Part shown: positions 1 to 6,816 of the stretch, piece by piece
Layout of the letters: each line of letters begins with the position of its first letter
Position numbering within the stretch: the first letter of the stretch is position 1
Assembly (NCBI GenBank): GCA_026710565.1
Contig: JAPOQV010000491.1
Location: 1 to 21,702 of the forward strand
Direction: 5' to 3'
Origin: Spirochaetaceae bacterium
GTDB lineage: Bacteria; Spirochaetota; Spirochaetia; SZUA-6; Bin103
Length of the DNA: 21,702 nucleotides
Notes under the pieces: model-generated
Seen by the model: the letters and a program-made list of their open reading frames with translations, nothing else
What the model was told of the DNA's origin: nothing
Databases searched by the model: none
Program-made: the position numbers and the translations under genes

Positions 1-867
1 GCGGTAGCCATGCGTGCAGAGGATGCGGCCGTCGGCGAGCTTCAGGAGGTGGGCTGGGTGTCCCCAGATCGCCGTCTTGATGGGTTCGGTCCAGGTCTTG
101 CCGCCGTCGTCGGACCACATCTGCAGCAGGTGGTGGTCGCTTCGTCCCAGTTCGCCGCGGGTGAGGGCGATGATCCTGCCGGGGGCGACCTCGCAGAGCG
201 CGGTCTCATTGGCCGGCACGGCCTTCGCCTTCGCGCACAGGTCGTGCAGCCGCCACGTCCGGCCGGCGTTCTCCGAGCGCAGCACGTACGGGCGCTCGTC
301 GCCGTCGTGGTCGTGGGCATACACGCTTACGACCAGGGTGCCGTCGTGCATGACGACGCCGCGGTTGAAGCACCAGAAGCCCTGCACGCCGGGCACCTCC
401 CATTCGTGGACGTCCCAGGTGCTGCCGCTATCGGTGGAGCGCCGCGAAACGAGCAGCGGGGACTGCACGGCGATGTGGCCGGGGCGTTCCGGGAGCATGC
501 GCACCGAGCGGCGCTGTGAGCGCGCCTCGTCGAGGCGGCCGGCGTCCCACGCCTCGAAACCGTGCGCGCCGACGGTCACGAAGGTGTCGCCGCCGGGATC
601 CGGGAGCACCACGGCGAAGCGGTCCATGTGCTCGTCCGCGGTGCCGAAGGGCCAGTTTGCGGGGTGTGCGGGATGGTCGCTGGGCTGCCAGGTGCGCCCG
701 CCGTCACGGGACGCCATCGCCAGGAAGCGGCCGAAGGTGCTGGCGCCCGGGTGGCTGCCGATGGGGGAGGTGACCACGCCGGCGCCGATGCTGCCGTCGG
801 GAAGCGGCCACAGCACCGGCCACGGTGAGTAGGCATCCGGGTCGCGATAGATCACGCTGTGCTGCAT
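1..867 (-). CDS. Sialidase/BNR-repeat family protein, C-terminus beyond the window
   Basis: The reverse strand is open from the ATG at 867 to the left edge (289 codons), so the C-terminal part is missing. The translation contains four Asp-box motifs (S-x-D-x-G-x-T-W type): SRDGGRTW, STDSGSTW, the degenerate SENAGRTW, and SDDGGKTW. They are spaced as in the blades of a six-bladed beta-propeller of the exo-alpha-sialidase superfamily. Family members cleave sialic acid or other glycans, but many Asp-box propellers are not sialidases, so the substrate is unknown. No signal peptide is visible at this start, suggesting a cytoplasmic protein or a wrong start. An in-frame ATG at 879 is an alternative. 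The start codon overlaps that of the divergent thiamine-diphosphate enzyme, leaving no intergenic promoter space. Confidence 0.8.
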   Translation of the reverse strand, partial: MQHSVIYRDPDAYSPWPVLWPLPDGSIGAGVVTSPIGSHPGASTFGRFLAMASRDGGRTWQPSDHPAHPANWPFGTADEHMDRFAVVLPDPGGDTFVTVGAHGFEAWDAGRLDEARSQRRSVRMLPERPGHIAVQSPLLVSRRSTDSGSTWDVHEWEVPGVQGFWCFNRGVVMHDGTLVVSVYAHDHDGDERPYVLRSENAGRTWRLHDLCAKAKAVPANETALCEVAPGRIIALTRGELGRSDHHLLQMWSDDGGKTWTEPIKTAIWGHPAHLLKLADGRILCTHGYR

Positions 868-2500
868 GTCCACGATCATCGCGCATCGCGTCACGGTTGC
901 AACCGCCGTCGCCGACGGCCTGCGGGCGGCCGGAATCGACACGGTGTTCGGGCTTCCCGGAGGCGAGAACGTCCACCTGATGGAAGCGATGCGGCAGGCC
1001 GGACTCCGGTTCGTGCTGAGCGAGCACGAGAACGCCGCCGCCTACATGGCCGGAGCCGCCAGCCAACTTACCCGCAAGCCCACCGCGTGCCTGACCACGC
1101 TGGGGCCGGGGGCGGTCAACTGCGTGGCCGGCGTCGCGCACGCCTTCCTGGACCGCTGTCCGGTGCTGGTGCTCACCGCGCAGATGGCGCCGAGCCTGCA
1201 GCATCGGCACACCCACCAGCTCGTCGACCTGCACCGGCTGTTCGGGCCGATCACCAAGGCGACCCTGGACGTCACGCCCGAGGGGGCGGCCACCGCGATC
1301 CGCGATGCGCTGCGCATCGCCACCAACGGGATGCCGGGACCCGTTCACCTGCAGATTCCCAACGATGTGGCCGGGCTCGGGACGGAGCAGATGGACCAGG
1401 TCGGAGCGTCACCGGTCGTCGACGATGGACCGCCGCCGGTACCGACGGCAGATCTCGCCCGCGCGGCGGCCGGTCTGGCTGCCGCGGAGCGGCCGGTGGT
1501 CGTCGTCGGACTGGGGCTGGAGCCGGAGGGCCCCTACGCGGATCTCCGCGCGTTCGCGGAGCGCCTGGGCGCGCCGGTCCTGGCCACTCCCAAGGCAAAG
1601 GGGGCGTTCCCGGCGTCGCATCCGCTGGGCTCGGAGACGCTCGGGCTGACCCGCACCGATCCCGGCTACGACCTGATCGCGGAGGCTGACCGGGTGATCG
1701 CGGTGGGCATGGACGTGGTCGAGGTGGTGCTGCCGTGGTCGGTCGAGGCGCCGGTGCTGTGGATCGCTTCGTGGTACGACACGATCGGAGCCGCGACTGC
1801 CGAGCAGGCGCTGATCGGACCGCTCGGGCCGACGCTCGCTGACCTGACCGAGCGGCTCCCGGAGTCCCGGAGCGGCTGGGGCGCCGGCCGCGCCGACCAT
1901 TACCGTCACATGCGCCAGCGCCGCAGCCATGACGCCGCCGCCCGGGCATCCGCCGGCGTGATCGCCCCGCAGACGGTCCTGAACGAGGCCAGGGCGCTGT
2001 TGCCGGACGACACGGTGATCGCCACCGACGTCGGCTCGCACAAGATCCTGGCGGCGCTGGAGTGGGACGCGGAACTGCCCAATCGCTACCTGGTTTCCAA
2101 CGGCCTGTCCGCCATGGGGTTCGGGCCGGCGTCGGCGGCGGGCGCGGCGCTGATCGGCCAAGGGCCGGTGCTCTGCCTGACCGGGGACGCCGGGCTGCTC
2201 ATGTGCGCGGGCGGGCTGGCCACCCTGGCGCAGCTTGAGACGCCGGTGTTGATGGTGGTGCTGGTCGACGGCGCCCTGGACCTGATTCGCGCTCACCAGC
2301 GCCGCTCCGGCGCCCAGCCGTTCGGCACGGAGTTCCCGGCCCCCGACGTCGAGCGGATCGGCGCGGCGTTCGGGCTGCCGTCGATCACGGTGGACACCGC
2401 CGCCAGCCTGCGGGCGGAACTGGCCCGCGGGCTGGAGCGCCGCGGCGCCAGCGTGATCGGGGTGCGGATCGACCCCGAGTGCTATCGGGGGTCGTTCTGA
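866..2500 (+). CDS. Thiamine-diphosphate-dependent enzyme, acetolactate synthase large-subunit-like
   Basis: This 544-residue protein has the three-domain layout of the acetolactate synthase/benzoylformate decarboxylase family. Its N-terminal pyrimidine-binding domain has FGLPGGEN (about 28-35) and the likely cofactor-activating glutamate E55 in SEHENAA. A central domain follows, then a C-terminal pyrophosphate domain. The metal-binding motif there reads GDAG (D441) rather than GDG, and 27 residues on the usual NN is VDGAL with D468, so an acidic residue stands where Asn normally coordinates the metal. No regulatory small-subunit gene is adjacent, which argues against biosynthetic acetolactate synthase. 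A decarboxylase or carboligase acting on a 2-oxo acid is more likely. It starts with ATG in a CATG shared with the divergent sialidase-like gene, without a clear ribosome binding site. It ends 7 bases before the convergent coiled-coil gene, where a short GC hairpin (2504-2516) overlaps the stop region. Confidence 0.85.
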   Translation: MSTIIAHRVTVATAVADGLRAAGIDTVFGLPGGENVHLMEAMRQAGLRFVLSEHENAAAYMAGAASQLTRKPTACLTTLGPGAVNCVAGVAHAFLDRCPVLVLTAQMAPSLQHRHTHQLVDLHRLFGPITKATLDVTPEGAATAIRDALRIATNGMPGPVHLQIPNDVAGLGTEQMDQVGASPVVDDGPPPVPTADLARAAAGLAAAERPVVVVGLGLEPEGPYADLRAFAERLGAPVLATPKAKGAFPASHPLGSETLGLTRTDPGYDLIAEADRVIAVGMDVVEVVLPWSVEAPVLWIASWYDTIGAATAEQALIGPLGPTLADLTERLPESRSGWGAGRADHYRHMRQRRSHDAAARASAGVIAPQTVLNEARALLPDDTVIATDVGSHKILAALEWDAELPNRYLVSNGLSAMGFGPASAAGAALIGQGPVLCLTGDAGLLMCAGGLATLAQLETPVLMVVLVDGALDLIRAHQRRSGAQPFGTEFPAPDVERIGAAFGLPSITVDTAASLRAELARGLERRGASVIGVRIDPECYRGSF

Positions 2501-2507
2501 CGAGCCG

Positions 2508-2933
2508 CTAGGCGGCGCCTTCCCCCGGCTTGTCCGCCGGCTGGTTGCGGGCGCCCCAGAACATCCCTTCGATGATCCCCTCGACCTTGGACAGCCGGTC
2601 GCCGATGTTGGCGAGCCGCGCGGTGAGTTCCTTGAAGCCCGCCTGCATCTCGTCCCGCAGCCTGCTCTCGAGTGCCTTCATCTCGTCCCGCAAGCTGCCC
2701 TCCAGGGCCTTCATCCCGTCCCGCAAGCTGCTCGCCAGGGCCTTCATCCCGCCTCTCTGCTCGTTGCCGAGGGTCTCCATGTCGCCCTTCAACTCACTGC
2801 GGAGGGCGTTCATTTCACCCTTCATCTCGTTGCGCAGGTCGCGCACTTCCTGGCGCACGCCGCGTATCGAGGCAAGCATGGCGGTACCGAGGGCGATCGC
2901 CGCTGCGACGATGGCAATCAATTCTGCGTTCAT
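2508..2933 (-). CDS. Membrane-anchored coiled-coil protein with 11-residue repeats
   Basis: This 141-residue protein has a hydrophobic N-terminal segment (about residues 4-22), then a long charged helix and a short tail around GMFWGARNQ. The helix is made of 11-residue units such as SLRDGMKALEG and SLRDEMKALES, matching six 33-bp DNA repeats. An 11-residue period is typical of right-handed coiled coils and of apolipoprotein-like amphipathic helices, so an inner-membrane-anchored rod that oligomerises is a fair reading. The molecular function is unknown and I could not tie it to a characterised family. I chose the ATG at 2933 over the GTG at 2939 because GGAG lies 8 bases upstream of the ATG but only 2 from the GTG. 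A well-formed promoter (2967-2995) and a palindrome lie just upstream. It is transcribed alone and is convergent with the upstream enzyme gene. Confidence 0.8.
   Translation of the reverse strand: MNAELIAIVAAAIALGTAMLASIRGVRQEVRDLRNEMKGEMNALRSELKGDMETLGNEQRGGMKALASSLRDGMKALEGSLRDEMKALESRLRDEMQAGFKELTARLANIGDRLSKVEGIIEGMFWGARNQPADKPGEGAA
2648..2845 (-). repeat. Six tandem 33-bp repeats inside the coiled-coil gene
   Basis: Consecutive 33-bp units run 2648-2680, 2681-2713, 2714-2746, 2747-2779, 2780-2812 and 2813-2845. The first three are nearly identical (shared core tcgtcccgcaagctg and a gccttca end), while the last three have drifted. Each unit encodes 11 residues of the coiled coil, so gain or loss of a unit would keep the reading frame. 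Confidence 0.85.
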
Positions 2934-2955
2934 GTACACGTCTCCGGCGCCTCCG

Positions 2956-2966
2956 CCCGTGACGGG
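2956..2966. promoter_or_regulatory. Palindrome CCCGT-n-ACGGG at the predicted transcription start
   Basis: A perfect 5+1+5 palindrome directly abuts the -10 hexamer of the coiled-coil gene promoter. Its position at the expected start site is where a repressor would act. It could equally be a small hairpin in the leader RNA. Confidence 0.3.
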
Positions 2967-2995
2967 ATCCTACCGGTCCGTGAGCTCGGTGTCAC
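2967..2995 (-). promoter_or_regulatory. Sigma70-type promoter for the coiled-coil gene
   Basis: Read on the reverse strand, GTGACA (2995-2990, 5 of 6 to TTGACA) is followed by a 17-base spacer and TAGGAT (2972-2967, 4 of 6 to TATAAT). The predicted transcription start near 2960 gives a leader of about 27 bases that carries the GGAG site. Confidence 0.5.
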
Positions 2996-3110
2996 CGTGA
3001 TCCGACGTCCGCAGGAGATTGGCGCATGTTCTACCGCTGACAGCGCACGAGTAGGCGCTGCTGCTTCACAGCAAACGGCCATGCGGGTTCGATCGCGACG
3101 AGCGGTCCCT

Positions 3111-3920
3111 CTATACGTCGCGGGGCTCGAAGCCCAGGTCGACCAGCGGCTGTACCATCTTGCGCTTGCGGGGATCGTCGCTCTCGATGAAGCTGCGCGG
3201 CGGCTGGAGTGCTCCGTCGGAGCCGGTATGGAGCTCCTTGAGCCAGCCCTGCTGTTCGGCGCTGACCGGGTTGGCCAGAAAGGCGATCGCAAGCTGCATG
3301 CGCATGCCGGAGCCGCCGAAGGCGGCGTGGGGGATGTCCTCCGTGAACACCAGCACGTCGCCCGGGCTCGACTCCAGCGGGATGTGCGGCACCTCGTCCG
3401 GGCGCAGCCCCCACGGCCGGAACTCCTCCTTGGTGTTGCGGTTGCGCAGCGGGAGGTAGTAGTCGGGAGGCTGCGTCCAGCGCGGGTCGACGAAGCGCAG
3501 GTAGTTGCGGTGCGCGCCGGGCACGACGCGCAGGCAGCCGTTGTCCGCGGTCAGGTCGTCCATGTACAGCGAGACCTTGATGTGCGGGAGCCCCCAGGTG
3601 ACCACGCCGCTGCCGCCGTGCCAGGGAGTGTCGCCCACGTGCGCGTTGCCGGCCGATCCCTCGTACACGAAGTCATGCCCAAGGATCTTGCGCGGAATGT
3701 CCAGCAGCCGCTCGTCCGCAAGCAACGCCGCGTGCCGTTCCCCTCGCTCGCAGATGTGGGCGACGCTCCGGCTCTGCGAGCCGTCGAAGTCCGGGAACTC
3801 TTCGAGCAGGAGGCGGTCGAACTCCTCTCGGAGGGCTGCCGCCTCCGCGCGGCTGAACAGCCCGCGTAGAGGCACGTAGCCGAAGGCGATAAAATGCATC
3901 ACGTGATCGTCATTCAACAT
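3111..3920 (-). CDS. Phytanoyl-CoA dioxygenase (PhyH)-like protein with HxG iron motif
   Basis: This 269-residue protein has the PhyH layout: an N-terminal [11 protein letters not shown] segment, GDTPWH before the first iron ligand, [14 protein letters not shown] and CLRVVPGAH strands, and a distal PHAAFGG histidine followed by MRMQ. Family members are Fe(II)/2-oxoglutarate oxygenases using a 2-His-1-carboxylate triad. Here the proximal histidine is H101, the distal one H198, and R207 is the likely 2-oxoglutarate anchor. The residue at the carboxylate position is glycine (H101-G102-G103). HxG or HxA at this place is known from non-haem iron halogenases such as WelO5 and SyrB2, so hydroxylation may be replaced by another reaction, or activity may be lost. 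I chose ATG 3920 because family N-termini resemble [13 protein letters not shown] 3935 is an alternative. The gene is divergent from the dehydrogenase at 4031. Confidence 0.85.
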   Translation of the reverse strand: MLNDDHVMHFIAFGYVPLRGLFSRAEAAALREEFDRLLLEEFPDFDGSQSRSVAHICERGERHAALLADERLLDIPRKILGHDFVYEGSAGNAHVGDTPWHGGSGVVTWGLPHIKVSLYMDDLTADNGCLRVVPGAHRNYLRFVDPRWTQPPDYYLPLRNRNTKEEFRPWGLRPDEVPHIPLESSPGDVLVFTEDIPHAAFGGSGMRMQLAIAFLANPVSAEQQGWLKELHTGSDGALQPPRSFIESDDPRKRKMVQPLVDLGFEPRDV

Positions 3921-4030
3921 CGCGAACCACCACACAAAGGGGCCGGCGGCGCGGGCCGCGCCGGCATCGTCGTCACGGCCAACGTAGATCAGAGATGCGG
4001 CTCTGTGAACCTAGTCCCGAGGAGCGGGTC

Positions 4031-4777
4031 GTGAGCGGACCCATCGCGCTTGTCACCGGCGCCGGCAGCGGGGTCGGGCGCGCCAGCACGCTGACGCTCT
4101 GCAGGCACGGCTACACCGTGTACCTGGCCGGCCGGCGGGCCGATGCCCTGCAGGAGACCGTCGAGCAGGCGGAAAGCGGACGTGCGATCGCCGTGTCCAC
4201 GGACGTCGCGGAAGCCGATTCGGTGGCAGCCCTGTTCGACCTCATCCGGCAGGACCAGGGGCGCCTTGACCTGCTGTTCAACAACGCGGGCACCAACACC
4301 ACGGCGGTGCCCACCGACGAGCTCGACGTCGACCAGTGGCGGATGGTGATCGACATCAACCTCACCGGCACCTTCCTGTGCACGCGGCAGGCGATGGCGC
4401 TGATGAAGACCCAGCGCCCGCGCGGCGGCCGCATCGTCAACAACGGCTCGGTGTCCGCGCAGGTGCCGAGGCCGAACGCCGCCGCCTACACGGCGTCCAA
4501 GTTCGGGGTCGCCGGCCTGACCCGTTCGACCGCCCTGGACGGGCGCGCCTTCGACATCGCCTGCGGCCAGATCGACATCGGCAACGCCGCCACGGAGATG
4601 ACCGAGCGGATGAACGACGGCGTGCTGCAGCCGGACGGCTCGGTGCGGCCGGAGCCGCGCATCGACGTCCAGAACGTGGCCGACGCCGTGCTCTACATGG
4701 CGTCGCTGCCGCTGGATGCGAACGTGCCGTTCATTACCGTGATGGCCACGGGCATGCCCTTGTTCGGGCGAGGATAG
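4031..4777 (+). CDS. Short-chain dehydrogenase/reductase (SDR family)
   Basis: This 248-residue classical SDR should catalyse NAD(P)-dependent oxidation or reduction of an alcohol or carbonyl. It shows the nucleotide-binding TGAGSGVG (9-16), NNAG (84-87), the active-site N110, and the catalytic set S140, Y153 and K157 (YTASK). The basic pair in LAGRR after the second strand suggests a preference for NADP. The C-terminus ends in MPLFGRG. I chose GTG 4031 because GGAG (4021-4024) sits 6 bases upstream and the protein then begins right at the Rossmann strand. A longer reading from 3995 has no supporting site. It is divergent from the PhyH-like gene and convergent, 11 bases apart, with the Gfo/Idh/MocA gene, so it probably acts on an intermediate of the same pathway. 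Its substrate is unknown. Confidence 0.88.
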   Translation: MSGPIALVTGAGSGVGRASTLTLCRHGYTVYLAGRRADALQETVEQAESGRAIAVSTDVAEADSVAALFDLIRQDQGRLDLLFNNAGTNTTAVPTDELDVDQWRMVIDINLTGTFLCTRQAMALMKTQRPRGGRIVNNGSVSAQVPRPNAAAYTASKFGVAGLTRSTALDGRAFDIACGQIDIGNAATEMTERMNDGVLQPDGSVRPEPRIDVQNVADAVLYMASLPLDANVPFITVMATGMPLFGRG

Positions 4778-4788
4778 CCGCGGGGGCC

Positions 4789-5910
4789 TTACCGCCGCTC
4801 CTGGTGCGGCGCTGCGACACGTTCCCAGGAGCCGCTGCGTGCCGAGCGCAGGCATGCGTCGACGTAGCGCGCCGCGCACACGCCGTCGTCGAGTCCAGGA
4901 TGCTCCGACGCAGCGCCTGCCGGCGCTGCCGACCGTTCCCGAAGCGCCGGCAGGACGTAGCTGCCGAAGCGGTTGACGCCGGCCTCTGTCGCCACCGTCT
5001 CCACGTGCGACGGGCCGCCGCCCCGCAGCAGCTCGATCCGCCCGCTGGTCGAGTCGGCGGCGAGCGATGCCGTCTCGCCGTGGATCTCGAGCTCCGGCGA
5101 CAGGCCGCCGCGCACCCGGGCCGACTCGGAGGTCATCAGCACGCCGGCGATGCCGCCGGGCAGCTCCACCAGCACCGTGCCGTGGTCCCAGGCGGTTGGC
5201 CGGCGCGTCTCGTGCGCCTCGGTGCAGAGTTGCGCCTCCAGCATGTCCAGCTCGCCCGCGTACGGCTTGGAGGACTCCAGCACCCGGCCGTGCGCCAGCA
5301 CGCGTTGCGGCTCCGCCCCCAGCATCCAGCGCAGCACGTCGATCATGTGCACGCCCAGGTCGGCGACGGCTCCGGCGGTCGACACGGCCGCGTCGTCGCG
5401 CCACGTGAACGCGCTGCCGGCGGTGCGCGGCATGTGGCGGCGGTACGTGAACCAGCGCACGCGGCCCACCGCGCCATCGGCGATCAGCTCCCGCGCGCGT
5501 ACGAGCGGCGGCTCGTAGCGGCTCCAGAACGGCACGAAGTGGCCGAGCCCGCTGTCGCGAAACGCCTCCCGGATCGCCACGGCCTCGGCTGCCGTACGCG
5601 CCACCGGCTTCTCGCAGATCAGGTGTCTGCCGGCCGCGGCGCACGCCCGGGCCGGTTCCAGGTGCTGGTCGTCCGGCGTCGCGATGAGAACCGCCTCCAC
5701 GCCGGGATGCCCCACCACCTCCCGCCAGTCGGTGGTGATCAGCTCGGCGCCGTCCTCGTCGTGCGCCCGCTGCAGCCGCTCGCGGCGGCGCGCGCAGAGC
5801 GCCACGATGCGAGCCTGCTCCGGAATGGCGCGCAGCTCGGCGCGGTACGTGCCCCCGATGTTGCCGGTGGCGCCGAGCACGCCGACGCCGAGCGGCCGCG
5901 CGGCCGCCAT
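4789..5910 (-). CDS. Gfo/Idh/MocA family oxidoreductase
   Basis: This 373-residue protein has an N-terminal Rossmann fold with GVLGATGNIG (10-19) and the family hallmark EKP at 100-102. The catalytic segment ADLGVHMIDVLRWM carries D184 and H188. Members oxidise or epimerise sugars, inositols or related polyols with bound NAD(P). The substrate cannot be read from sequence. The start codon overlaps the stop of the upstream epimerase gene by one base (TGATG at 5908-5912), indicating translational coupling. Together with the epimerase and nitrilase-family genes it forms a leftward transcription unit. A much longer reading upstream of this ATG is open by chance, since it would run antiparallel-coded through the epimerase in another frame. 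Confidence 0.9.
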   Translation of the reverse strand: MAAARPLGVGVLGATGNIGGTYRAELRAIPEQARIVALCARRRERLQRAHDEDGAELITTDWREVVGHPGVEAVLIATPDDQHLEPARACAAAGRHLICEKPVARTAAEAVAIREAFRDSGLGHFVPFWSRYEPPLVRARELIADGAVGRVRWFTYRRHMPRTAGSAFTWRDDAAVSTAGAVADLGVHMIDVLRWMLGAEPQRVLAHGRVLESSKPYAGELDMLEAQLCTEAHETRRPTAWDHGTVLVELPGGIAGVLMTSESARVRGGLSPELEIHGETASLAADSTSGRIELLRGGGPSHVETVATEAGVNRFGSYVLPALRERSAAPAGAASEHPGLDDGVCAARYVDACLRSARSGSWERVAAPHQERR

Positions 5911-6740
5911 CAGTCGAAGGGCGCGATCGACCGCAGGTAGTCGGCGGTGCGGGCGGCGGCCTCGGCGGGGCCGCTGAGGCTGGCGAACGCCTGGTGCACG
6001 GTCACGTAGCCGTCGTAGCCGACGTCGGCCAGCGCGGGCAGGATGGCGTCGAAGGGCAGGCCCGGTTCCCACATCGGCACGTGGTCGAAGGGGACCACCC
6101 CGCGGCACCACGTGCCCATCGAGTCCGCGCCCTGCGGATGGACGCGGTGGTTCTGGAGATAGACGTTGACGATGTAGGGAGCGAAGCGCCGGATGGTCGC
6201 CGCGCCGTACTCCTGGCCGGCGTGGTCGAGATTGGCCGGTTCGTAGATCAGCCCGAAGTTCGGCCGGTCGATCGACGCCAGCACGTTCAGCGACCGGTCC
6301 ACCTCCTCGAACAGACTCCGCGTATGGCACTGGTGCGCCAGACGAAGGCCGCGCTCCGCCGCCTGATCGGCCGCTCGTTGCGCGTGCGGGATGTCCTTGT
6401 CTGATTTCATGCACATCCTCAGCAGGTCGGCGCCCAGCGCTTCCGCCAGGTCCAGGTAGGGGCCGATGTCGCGCAGCGCTTCCGGTCCGTGCACGTCGTG
6501 GTTCTCCGGAATCGGGAAGTCGCCGGTCACCATCGATACGGCCAGACCGGCCGCGTCCAGGGTTTGCCGCCCCCGGCAGACCTCATCCGGCGGCGAGTGG
6601 GTGCCGAGCTGTGACGCGCGCATGCACAGCGCGGCATAGCCGTTGTCGGTCGCGATGCGTGCCAGATCGTCCAGGGAAGCGGTCGCCCGCCGCTTGTCCC
6701 CGAAGCCCTCGGCCACTCGGACGGAGAGTGCCAGCTTCAC
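5910..6740 (-). CDS. Sugar phosphate isomerase/epimerase-like TIM barrel protein
   Basis: This 276-residue protein resembles the xylose-isomerase-like TIM barrel superfamily (AP endonuclease 2 fold), whose members isomerise or epimerise keto-sugars using a divalent metal. Family-like segments include EALGADLLRMC, FGLIYEPANLDHAG, VNVYLQNHRV and GYDGYVTVHQAF. The usual Glu-Asp-His-Glu metal ligands look changed: LAHQCHT has H136/H139 where a Glu is typical, E167 stands for the Asp, and H249 for the last Glu. The metal site may therefore be His-rich. The GTG start at 6740 is supported by GAGG 7 bases upstream. That start overlaps by 4 bases the last of a series of tiny ORFs in the leader. It is coupled to the downstream Gfo/Idh/MocA gene, a frequent partner of this family. 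Confidence 0.82.
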   Translation of the reverse strand: MKLALSVRVAEGFGDKRRATASLDDLARIATDNGYAALCMRASQLGTHSPPDEVCRGRQTLDAAGLAVSMVTGDFPIPENHDVHGPEALRDIGPYLDLAEALGADLLRMCMKSDKDIPHAQRAADQAAERGLRLAHQCHTRSLFEEVDRSLNVLASIDRPNFGLIYEPANLDHAGQEYGAATIRRFAPYIVNVYLQNHRVHPQGADSMGTWCRGVVPFDHVPMWEPGLPFDAILPALADVGYDGYVTVHQAFASLSGPAEAAARTADYLRSIAPFD

Positions 6741-6799
6741 GACATCACCTCGTTCATGGTCTTGGGTTCATGGTCTTGGGTTCATGGTCTTGGGTTCAT
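6737..6799 (-). promoter_or_regulatory. Chain of four overlapping mini-ORFs leading into the epimerase start
   Basis: On the reverse strand the 14-bp repeats create three ORFs reading Met-Asn-Pro-Arg-Pro-stop (6799-6782, 6785-6768, 6771-6754). In each, the TGA overlaps the next ATG as ATGA. The last ATG (6757) opens Met-Asn-Glu-Val-Met-Ser-stop (to 6737), whose TGA overlaps the epimerase GTG as GTGA. If translated, ribosomes could pass from one to the next by termination-reinitiation. No good Shine-Dalgarno site precedes the first ATG. Entry could come from the nitrilase gene, which ends 17 bases upstream of the first ATG. Confidence 0.45.
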
Positions 6800-6807
6800 G
6801 GTCTTGA
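6752..6807 (-). repeat. Four tandem 14-bp repeats in the epimerase leader
   Basis: The plus-strand unit is GTTCATGGTCTTGG, at 6752-6765, 6766-6779, 6780-6793 and 6794-6807; the last copy ends in A. On the transcribed (reverse) strand each unit carries CCATGAAC and so an ATG. The repeats fill most of the gap between the nitrilase-family stop (6817) and the epimerase start (6740). Such arrays can change copy number by replication slippage. Confidence 0.95.
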
Positions 6808-6816
6808 GCCGGCCGC

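Noticed and set aside
2504..2516. GCCGC-TAG-GCGGC hairpin between convergent genes as a bidirectional terminator
   Set aside because: Only a 5-bp stem, no T-run on either strand, and it overlaps a stop codon. Too weak to annotate as a terminator.
2648..2845. 33-bp repeats as a CRISPR array
   Set aside because: Units are directly tandem without spacers and are translated as part of a coiled-coil protein.
3080..3110. GGTTCGATC resembling a tRNA T-loop
   Set aside because: No matching acceptor, D or anticodon arms could be placed around it.
3989..5644. Reverse-strand open frame of 551 codons across the dehydrogenase and Gfo/Idh/MocA genes
   Set aside because: Arg/Gly-rich translation with no motif, crossing two well-supported genes. 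Treated as a shadow frame.
4336..5940. Forward open frame of 534 codons over the same region
   Set aside because: Low-complexity Arg/Ala translation without ribosome binding site, opposite or out of frame with real genes.
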